This document shows positions 25,107-31,949 of a stretch of DNA of 64,000 bases, piece after piece. The number at the start of each line of letters is the position of its first letter. The stretch's first letter is position 1. The translations under genes and the position numbers were made by a program. The DNA lies in the NCBI GenBank assembly GCA_934120635.1, contig CAKOUR010000009.1, positions 1 through 64,000 on the forward strand, in the 5' to 3' direction. The notes below the pieces were generated by a model that saw only the letters and a list, made by a program, of their open reading frames with translations, made no database searches and was not told the origin of the DNA. Origin of the DNA: an uncultured Bacilli bacterium (GTDB lineage: Bacteria > Bacillota_I > Bacilli_A > RF39 > UBA660).

Positions 25107-27029
25107 ATGGTGATGGTTAAGAAAACAACAAATACTTATGATGAAAATTCAATTAAAATATTAGAAGGATTAGAGGCTGTTAGAAAAAGACCTGGTATGT
25201 ATATTGGCTCTACTGATAAAAGAGGTCTTCATCATTTAGTTTGGGAAATTGTCGATAATGGTGTAGATGAGGCTTTGAATGGTTATGGAAATCATTTAGA
25301 GATTATTATGCATAAAGATGGTTCTGTTAGTGTTACAGATCATGGTAGAGGAATTCCAACAGGAATGCATGCTTCTGGGAAAAGTACTCCTGAAGTAATT
25401 TATACAGTGCTTCATGCTGGAGGTAAGTTTTCAGAAGGTGGCTATAAAGTAAGTGGAGGACTTCATGGGGTTGGTGCTTCTGTTGTTAATGCTTTGTCTA
25501 GTTTTATGGAAGTGACGACAAGGTATCAAGGAGAAGAATATTATATTTCGTTTAAAAATGGTGGGCATGTCGATAAAAAATTAACAAAGTTAGGTAGTAC
25601 TAATAAGACAGGGACTACTGTTCATTTTATGCCTGATAGTGAAATATTTAGTAGTACAAAGTTTAATTTTAGTGTTATTTGTGAGAGAATGCAGGAATGT
25701 GCTTTTTTGGTAAATGGGCTTAGTATTGAAATTACTGATGAAATTGAAGGAAAGACAGAAAAATACTTATATCATAATGGTCTTGAATCTTTTGTTGAAT
25801 ATTTGAATGAAGGAAAGAATGTTTTACATAAAGTATTATGTTTTAAGGCTACTAAGGATCAAATTAATGTTAGTGTTGCTCTTCAATATACGGATAGTTA
25901 TTCTGAGAATATTATTTCGTTTGTAAATAATGTAAAGACTAGTGATGGTGGCTCTCACGAAGTTGGGTTTAAGACTGCTTTAACAAAAGTATTAAATGAT
26001 TATGCTAGAGAAAATAATTTTATTAAGGCTCGTGATAAATCGTTTGAGGGATCAGATGTTAGAGAAGGTCTTACGGCAATTATTAGCGTACAAATTCCTG
26101 AGTCTATTCTTCAATTTGAAGGTCAGACAAAAGCTAAATTAGGAACTCCTGCTGCTAGAAGTATTGTTGAGGCAGTTACTACAGAAAAGTTAAAGTTTTT
26201 CTTGGAAGAAAATAAGTCAATTGCTACTATGATTGTGACCAAAGCATTAAAGGGAAAGGATGCTAGAGAAGCAGCTAGAAAAGCTAGAGAAGAATCTCGT
26301 AAGGGGAAAGATTCTAAAAAAATAGAAAAGATTTTAAGTGGAAAATTAACTCCAGCTCAGACAAAAGATAAATTATCTCGTGAATTATTTATTGTAGAGG
26401 GAGACTCTGCTGGTGGTTCTGCTAAACAAGGAAGAAATAGAAAAACTCAAGCAATTTTACCATTGAGAGGTAAGGTTTTAAATACTGAGAAAGCAAAATT
26501 AGAAGATATTTTTAAGAATGAAGAAATTAATACTTTAATTCATACTATAGGTGCTGGTTATGGGAATAATTTTAATATTAAAGATATTTGTTATGGTAAA
26601 GTTATTATTATGACCGATGCTGATGATGATGGGGCACATATTCAATGTTTACTTTTAACTTTCTTCTATCGTTATATGAAGCCGTTGATAGAGAATGGAA
26701 ATCTTTATATTGCTATGCCTCCTTTATATAAGGTAACGATTGGTTCACATGAACATTATTTATGGACAAATGAAGAGTTACGTGAACTTACAAAAGGAAA
26801 GAGTAATTATAAGATTCAACGTTATAAAGGATTAGGTGAGATGAACGCTCATCAGTTATGGGAAACGACAATGGATCCAGAGAAGAGAAGTTTGGTTAAA
26901 GTAAATATTACGGATGTTGCTCTTGCAGAAAAGAGAGTTTCTGTTTTAATGGGAGATGCTGTTGAACCTAGAAAAAATTGGATTAATGAAAATGTTGTAT
27001 TTACCTTGGAAGATAATTATAAGATTTAG
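25107..27029 (+). CDS. parE: DNA topoisomerase IV subunit B (ParE)
   Basis: This is the ATPase subunit of topoisomerase IV, which unlinks daughter chromosomes. The 640-residue protein has the GHKL ATPase region (KRPGMYIGSTDKRGLHHL, EIVDNGVDEAL, GGLHGVGASVVNALS) and the TOPRIM domain (FIVEGDSAGGSAKQGRNR, IMTDADDDGAH). The phrase IPTGMHASGKSTPEVI and the ending MGDAVEPRKNWINENVVF fit ParE better than GyrB. The start may be 25107 or the second ATG at 25113. Unusually, parC does not follow; tadA does. Confidence 0.9.
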   Translation: MVMVKKTTNTYDENSIKILEGLEAVRKRPGMYIGSTDKRGLHHLVWEIVDNGVDEALNGYGNHLEIIMHKDGSVSVTDHGRGIPTGMHASGKSTPEVIYTVLHAGGKFSEGGYKVSGGLHGVGASVVNALSSFMEVTTRYQGEEYYISFKNGGHVDKKLTKLGSTNKTGTTVHFMPDSEIFSSTKFNFSVICERMQECAFLVNGLSIEITDEIEGKTEKYLYHNGLESFVEYLNEGKNVLHKVLCFKATKDQINVSVALQYTDSYSENIISFVNNVKTSDGGSHEVGFKTALTKVLNDYARENNFIKARDKSFEGSDVREGLTAIISVQIPESILQFEGQTKAKLGTPAARSIVEAVTTEKLKFFLEENKSIATMIVTKALKGKDAREAARKAREESRKGKDSKKIEKILSGKLTPAQTKDKLSRELFIVEGDSAGGSAKQGRNRKTQAILPLRGKVLNTEKAKLEDIFKNEEINTLIHTIGAGYGNNFNIKDICYGKVIIMTDADDDGAHIQCLLLTFFYRYMKPLIENGNLYIAMPPLYKVTIGSHEHYLWTNEELRELTKGKSNYKIQRYKGLGEMNAHQLWETTMDPEKRSLVKVNITDVALAEKRVSVLMGDAVEPRKNWINENVVFTLEDNYKI

Positions 27030-27084
27030 ATTTTCTTTCTTGAAAATACTTACATTTTCTTTTTCTTTATAAGGAGAATTGATA

Positions 27085-27534
27085 ATGGATAAGGATGTTT
27101 TTTATATGAAATTGGCACTTAAAGAGGCAACTAATGCGTACTTTTTAGATGAAGTGCCAATTGGATGTGTCATTGTTTTTCATGATCAAGTTTTGGTTAG
27201 TACATATAATCGAAAAACAATCGATCAAATTGCAACTTCGCATGCTGAGATTTTAGCGATTAATGAGGCTTGTCGTCAATTAGGTAGTTGGTATTTAGAT
27301 GAATGTATTTTATATACTACGGTTGAACCTTGTTTGATGTGTACAGGGGCAATTATTCAATCGAGAATAAAGAGAGTGGTTTATGGTTGTTCTAATCAAG
27401 ATTTTGGTTACCTTTCTCAGTTAAAAAATTCTAAAATAGAAGTTGTATCAGGAATATTAGAAGATGAATGTGTTTCTATTTTGCGAGATTTTTTTCAAAA
27501 AAAAAGAAAACAACATAAAGAAGAAGTTTCTTAA
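27085..27534 (+). CDS. tadA: tRNA-specific adenosine deaminase TadA
   Basis: TadA converts A34 to inosine in the tRNA-Arg anticodon. The 149-residue protein has the zinc deaminase motifs TSHAEILAI (His and catalytic Glu) and PCLMCTGAI. The ATG at 27085 is set by AAGGAG at 27071-27076; an in-frame TTG at 27079 is less likely. The signal recognition particle RNA and dnaX that often lie next to tadA in Firmicutes are not seen here. It converges on rarA with two bases between the stop codons. Confidence 0.93.
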   Translation: MDKDVFYMKLALKEATNAYFLDEVPIGCVIVFHDQVLVSTYNRKTIDQIATSHAEILAINEACRQLGSWYLDECILYTTVEPCLMCTGAIIQSRIKRVVYGCSNQDFGYLSQLKNSKIEVVSGILEDECVSILRDFFQKKRKQHKEEVS

Positions 27535-27536
27535 GA

Positions 27537-28745
27537 TTATTTGATATTTTCTAATTTTGTCATAATTTCTTTTAATATTTTTTCATTCTTATTATTTTTG
27601 GGTACGTAATATTTTGCTTTTTTGATTTCATCAGGTAAGTATTGTTGATTGACATAGTCGTTTGGATAATCATGAGGATATTTATAGTCAGGAGAGTGAT
27701 TAATAATATGTTTAGGAACTCCTCCAATTTTTTTTGTATGAATATCATTTAATACTTTATCAATTGATGCTTCTGCTGAATTACTTTTTGGGCTAAGTGC
27801 TAATTCAATTACAATGCAGGCTAAAGGAATTCTAGCTTCTGGTAATCCAAGTCTTAATGCAGAGTTAATAGCAGCATCTACTTTTGGTCCCATACTAGGA
27901 TTAGCAAGTCCAATATCTTCATAGACAATTACTGATAATCTTCGGCAAATGATATCAATATCTCCAGTTTCTATTAGGAGTCCAAGGTAATACAAAGAAG
28001 CATGGACATCACTTCCCCGAATAGATTTTTGAAAAGCACTAATAGCATTATAGTAGCCATCTTCATTTTTGTCGATAATGATGTTTGATTTTCCACTAAT
28101 ACTTTCTAATAACTTTGTTGTGATGTGATGGTTATTATTTGCATAGTAGGCTATTTCTATTAAGTTATAAACAGATCTTAAGTCATGATTAGAATTATTT
28201 TTGATGAAATTTTTGGCATTTGAATCAATTTTTATATTTTCTAAGATATTTGAATTAATGACTTTATTGATTGCTGTGTTAATGTCTTCATCATTTAAAT
28301 CTTTTAATTCGAATATTTGGCATCTACTTCTAATGGCAGGATTAATGGCATGATAGGGATTAGAGGTAGTTAGTCCAATTAAGGTAATTAGTCCTGATTC
28401 TAGGTAAGGAAGAAGTAAGTCTTGTTTATCTTTATTTAGACGGTGAATTTCATCTAAAATTAATACCATTCCTTGATATAATTTTGCTTCTTCAATAATG
28501 ATATCAAAGTCTTTTTTTGTATTAATAACAGCATTGAATGTACGATATTTAACATTTAATTCTGATACAATTGCATGAGCAATAGTTGTTTTACCTATAC
28601 CTGGATTTCCGTATAAAATCATAGAGAATAGTTTTTTATTTTGAAGGAGATTGGTCAGTATTTTATTTTTTCCAATTAAGTGTTTTTGTCCAATTACTTC
28701 TTCTAATTTTGTTGGTCTTAATTTGATTGCTAGTGGTTCATTCAT
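27537..28745 (-). CDS. rarA: RarA/MgsA, replication-associated AAA+ recombination factor
   Basis: RarA is a clamp-loader-like ATPase that acts at stalled forks with SSB. The 402-residue protein has Walker A GNPGIGKT (46-53), Walker B LILDEIHR (about 95-102), and sensor 1 in LIGLTTSNP. The C-terminal tetramerisation domain shows the hallmarks RGSDVHASLYYL, ARIPLACI and PHDYPNDYVNQQYLPDE. It is a single gene on the minus strand between tadA and the Abi_2 gene. Confidence 0.95.
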   Translation of the reverse strand: MNEPLAIKLRPTKLEEVIGQKHLIGKNKILTNLLQNKKLFSMILYGNPGIGKTTIAHAIVSELNVKYRTFNAVINTKKDFDIIIEEAKLYQGMVLILDEIHRLNKDKQDLLLPYLESGLITLIGLTTSNPYHAINPAIRSRCQIFELKDLNDEDINTAINKVINSNILENIKIDSNAKNFIKNNSNHDLRSVYNLIEIAYYANNNHHITTKLLESISGKSNIIIDKNEDGYYNAISAFQKSIRGSDVHASLYYLGLLIETGDIDIICRRLSVIVYEDIGLANPSMGPKVDAAINSALRLGLPEARIPLACIVIELALSPKSNSAEASIDKVLNDIHTKKIGGVPKHIINHSPDYKYPHDYPNDYVNQQYLPDEIKKAKYYVPKNNKNEKILKEIMTKLENIK

Positions 28746-28832
28746 TTTCTTCTTCCTTTCTGTTTTATTATTATAGCATGGAGTAATGGGAATGTAAATT
28801 ATGGAAATTTTGTATCTTTTTTTATCATTTCA

Positions 28833-28841
28833 TGATATACT
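28833..28841 (+). promoter_or_regulatory. Extended -10 promoter of the Abi_2 gene
   Basis: TGATATACT (28833-28841) is a good extended -10, 28 bases before the GTG start; no clear -35 at proper spacing. Confidence 0.5.
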
Positions 28842-28869
28842 AGATTAGAATAGTATAGTAGGTGATAGG

Positions 28870-29796
28870 GTGGAAAAACTTTTTAAAACAATTGATGAAC
28901 AGTTAGATATTTTAAAAGGAAAAGGGTTAATTATTGAAGATGAAGCTTTAGCTAGGGAAATTTTACTTCGTGAAAATTATTTTTTTATCAACGGATATCG
29001 CATTTTATTAATGAACTCTTATCGGGATAAGACTTTTGTTGTTGGTTCTACTTTCCGTGAACTTTATTCTATTTTTTTGTTTGATCGAAGTTTTCGAAAT
29101 ATTTTATTTAAAAATTTACTTATTGTTGAGAATCAATTAAAGTCTGTTATTTCTTATCAATTATCTAAAAAGTATGGTTATCGTGATAAAGATTATTTAA
29201 ATTTTAAAAATTTTACGATGGATAGAAATAAATCTAGAAGGGTAAAAGATGTTATTGAAAAAATGAAGCGTCAAATTCGGGTAAATGGTGCTCATCATAT
29301 GGCAACGATGCATTATATGAATAATTATGGTTATATTCCTTTATGGGTATTGGTAAAAGTTTTATCTTTTGGAATTGTGACGGAGTTATATTTGATTTTA
29401 AAACCAGAAGATCAAGTTGCGATTGCTGATATTTTTGGAATGAATACAAATTATTTAGAGAATTTTTTACCTATTTTATCTAATTATCGTAATTTGTGTG
29501 CTCATGAAGATATTGTTTATGAACATCGATCTGAGAATGTTATTTTAAATACTCCTTATCATGAAAAATTAGGTATTCCTAGAATGGATGATGAGTATAT
29601 TTATGGAAAAAATGATGTTTTTTCTGTAATGATTATGATGAAATATTTACTTCGTAGTGATGACTTTCGAATGATGATGAGAGAAATTGAGTATGAAATT
29701 GAAAAATTAGATGGAGCCGTTGATTCTATTCCTATTGAAAAGATATTGGATCGAATGGGGATACCTGAAGATTATATGGATTTAGTAAATATGTAA
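28870..29796 (+). CDS. Abi_2 (AbiD/AbiF-like) HEPN-type protein
   Basis: The protein has 308 residues. The Abi_2 family groups AbiD/AbiF phage-abortive-infection proteins with HEPN-like RNases. The family opening is visible in LLRENYFFINGYRILLM and the central LFDRSFRNILF. The HEPN R-x4-H motif is RNLCAH at residues 207-212. The start is GTG at 28870 after TAGGTGATA. If active it would cleave RNA on phage infection, but many Abi_2 proteins are untested. It sits alone between rarA and htrA with no visible antitoxin, and its stop is 11 bases before htrA, so it may share a transcript with it. Confidence 0.8.
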   Translation: MEKLFKTIDEQLDILKGKGLIIEDEALAREILLRENYFFINGYRILLMNSYRDKTFVVGSTFRELYSIFLFDRSFRNILFKNLLIVENQLKSVISYQLSKKYGYRDKDYLNFKNFTMDRNKSRRVKDVIEKMKRQIRVNGAHHMATMHYMNNYGYIPLWVLVKVLSFGIVTELYLILKPEDQVAIADIFGMNTNYLENFLPILSNYRNLCAHEDIVYEHRSENVILNTPYHEKLGIPRMDDEYIYGKNDVFSVMIMMKYLLRSDDFRMMMREIEYEIEKLDGAVDSIPIEKILDRMGIPEDYMDLVNM

Positions 29797-29807
29797 GGAG
29801 GAGAAAG

Positions 29808-30905
29808 ATGAAAAAGAATAGTGTTAGAATCATTTTGATTATAGTAGTATTACTTTCTTTTATTAGTGGATCTGTTGGTATGTATTTCGTTTCTTTATTG
29901 GGCGCAGATAATGTGAAAACAGTAATTTCAACAGGTAGTTCATCTTTAGAAGAAAAGGATACTATTTCTAAGGGAGTAGTGAATGTGTATGATGCTGTTG
30001 TAGTTGTTGAAGGATTTTCTAATAATAAATTGGCTTCTACTGGTACAGGTTTTGTTTATAAAAATGGAAATGGCGTTTCTTATATTATGACTAATCACCA
30101 TGTTATTTCTGGTATGGATTCTGTAAAAGTTGTTTTAAGTGATAAAACAGTTTTAAAAGCACAAGTTCGTGGTAGTGAAGCTTATTCTGATATAGCAGTT
30201 TTAGCCGTTGATTCTAAATCAGTAAAATCTGTTGCTGTTATGGGAGATAGTGATAATCTAAAAGTAGGAGATACTGTATTTACAGTAGGGTCACCTGAGG
30301 GAGCAGATTATGCTGGTACAGTTACGAAGGGAATTTTGTCTGGAAAGAATCGAATGGTTGCTGTTGCTCTTTCTAATGAATCTTCTTCGGATTACTATAT
30401 GAAAGTATTACAAACAGATGCGGCAATTAATCCAGGAAATAGTGGAGGACCTTTATGTAATATTAATGGAGAGGTAATAGGAATTACTAATATGAAGTTA
30501 GTTGATTCTACAGTTGAAGGAATTGGGTTTGCAATTCCTATTGAAGATGCGCTATTTTATGCTTCTACTTTAGAAAAGGGGGGAAGTATTACTAGACCTT
30601 ACTTTGGAATAGGAATGCTTGATTTAAATAATAGTTATTATTTATGGAAAAGTGGTATTATTGTTCCTGATACTATTAAAGAAGGTGTAGTTGTTACTGA
30701 GGTTCCTTTGACTTCTCCAGCAGGATTTGCAGGTATAAAAAAAGGTGATATTATTCTTTCTCTTGGTGGGGAAAAAGTGAAGTCAATTGCTGAATTCCGT
30801 TATATATTATATAAACATAAGGCAGGAGAAAAGGTGGTAGTGGAATTTTATCGAAATAATAAAATTAAAAAAGTTGAAGTTAAGTTAGGAACTTCTAAAA
30901 ATTAA
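29808..30905 (+). CDS. HtrA/DegP-like membrane-anchored serine protease with PDZ domain
   Basis: The protein has 365 residues. An N-terminal anchor (about 8-29) is followed by a trypsin-like S1C domain with the triad H98 (TNHHVIS), D128 (YSDIAVL) and S212 (NPGNSGGPL). A C-terminal PDZ domain follows (VVVTEVPLTSPAGFAGIKKGD). HtrA proteases deal with misfolded extracytoplasmic proteins. An AAGGAGGAG site fixes the start. The same outward-facing compartment holds the many secreted proteins of this window, so it could serve their quality control (inference). Confidence 0.93.
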   Translation: MKKNSVRIILIIVVLLSFISGSVGMYFVSLLGADNVKTVISTGSSSLEEKDTISKGVVNVYDAVVVVEGFSNNKLASTGTGFVYKNGNGVSYIMTNHHVISGMDSVKVVLSDKTVLKAQVRGSEAYSDIAVLAVDSKSVKSVAVMGDSDNLKVGDTVFTVGSPEGADYAGTVTKGILSGKNRMVAVALSNESSSDYYMKVLQTDAAINPGNSGGPLCNINGEVIGITNMKLVDSTVEGIGFAIPIEDALFYASTLEKGGSITRPYFGIGMLDLNNSYYLWKSGIIVPDTIKEGVVVTEVPLTSPAGFAGIKKGDIILSLGGEKVKSIAEFRYILYKHKAGEKVVVEFYRNNKIKKVEVKLGTSKN

Positions 30906-30936
30906 TAGTTAATTTTAATAAAATTTAAAGTTTTTA

Positions 30937-30945
30937 TGTTACAAT
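30937..30945 (+). promoter_or_regulatory. Extended -10 promoter of the rubrerythrin gene
   Basis: TGTTACAAT (30937-30945) is an extended -10, 38 bases before the ATG; no convincing -35 box. Confidence 0.5.
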
Positions 30946-30983
30946 AATAGGGACTTAAGAAATTAGGAAAGGAATGATTATTT

Positions 30984-31523
30984 ATGGAATTAAGAGGAAG
31001 TAAAACTGAACAAAATTTAATGACTGCTTTTGCTGGAGAAAGTCAAGCTCGTAATAAATATACTTATTTTGCTAGTAAGGCTAGAAAAGATGGTTATGAG
31101 CAAATTGCGGCTATTTTTGAAGAAACTGCAAATAATGAAAAAGAGCATGCTAAGATGTGGTTTAAGGAGTTAAATGGTGGTTCTATTCCTGATACTGCTG
31201 CAAATTTATTAGCTGCCGCTGAGGGAGAAAACTACGAATGGACAGATATGTATCAAGATTTTGCTAAGACTGCTAAAGAGGAAGGTTTTGATCGATTAGC
31301 TTATCTTTTTGAAGGTGTTGCACAGATAGAAAAGGAACATGAGGAAAGATATCGCAAGTTACTTGAAAATGTTGAAGGTGGTTTAGTTTTCTCTAAAGAC
31401 GGAGATAAGATTTGGAAATGTCGTAATTGTGGACATATTGTTATTGGAAAAGAAGCTCCAAAAGTTTGTCCTATATGTGCTCATCCTCAAAGTTACTTTG
31501 AAATTAAAGCTGAAAATTACTAA
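30984..31523 (+). CDS. rbr: Rubrerythrin (peroxide-scavenging diiron protein)
   Basis: Rubrerythrins reduce hydrogen peroxide in anaerobes. The 179-residue protein has the ferritin-like diiron domain with EXXH-type ligands (GESQARNKY, ETANNEKEHAKM, EGVAQIEKEHEERY). A C-terminal rubredoxin-like iron site follows, with CRNCGH and CPICAHP. This suggests an anaerobic or microaerophilic life. It is monocistronic, with its own promoter and a terminator directly after the stop. Confidence 0.95.
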   Translation: MELRGSKTEQNLMTAFAGESQARNKYTYFASKARKDGYEQIAAIFEETANNEKEHAKMWFKELNGGSIPDTAANLLAAAEGENYEWTDMYQDFAKTAKEEGFDRLAYLFEGVAQIEKEHEERYRKLLENVEGGLVFSKDGDKIWKCRNCGHIVIGKEAPKVCPICAHPQSYFEIKAENY

Positions 31524-31553
31524 AATTAATGTTTACAAAAGCATTAATTTTTT
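31523..31553 (+). terminator. Terminator of the rubrerythrin gene
   Basis: A 9-bp perfect stem (AAATTAATG 31523-31531 with CATTAATTT 31542-31550) with a 10-base loop and T-run overlaps the end of the gene. Confidence 0.75.
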
Positions 31554-31642
31554 AAATTCTTTGAAATTTGGTGGATTTAACAAATTTGAATTTTTTAAAG
31601 AATGATTTAGTTTTTTTAAAGTTTTAAGAAATAAAATATGAT

Positions 31643-31710
31643 AAAATCACATCTAAAATTTAGATGTGATTTTTTAGGTTTACCGAATTTCGAAGAACCT
31701 CTTTTTAAAA
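31643..31710. repeat. Second copy of the palindrome-plus-tail intergenic repeat
   Basis: A 15-bp perfect inverted repeat (31643-31657 with 31659-31673) shares its core ATCACATCTA/TAGATGTGAT with 822-851. The roughly 30 bases to its right also match those at 852-881 in part, including GAAGA-CC followed by T-rich sequence. It could act as a terminator in either direction. The rest of the gap 31554-31855 is AT-rich with no gene that I can see. Confidence 0.6.
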
Positions 31711-31855
31711 TTATTTATTATAGTGTTATTTTTTTATAAATATAATTATATCTTTTTGTACTTTTAGGGTGTAATTTTAGTATTATTTTACATTTTACTA
31801 TATTGAAAAGGTAAAATTTGATTATTAATTTTTTAAAATTTTTTATTAAGATAAA

Positions 31856-31884
31856 TTGCAAAATATAAAAAAATGTGTTATAAT
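31856..31884 (+). promoter_or_regulatory. Promoter of the thioester/SpaA surface protein
   Basis: TTGCAA (31856-31861) and an extended -10 TGTTATAAT (31876-31884) are 17 bases apart. The leader of about 55 bases ends with TAAGGAGG, a strong ribosome site. Confidence 0.75.
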
Positions 31885-31949
31885 TTTATTTATAGTAGAA
31901 AGTAGTTGAAGGTGGATGCTTTTTGTAATAATTTTAAGGAGGTAATTTT

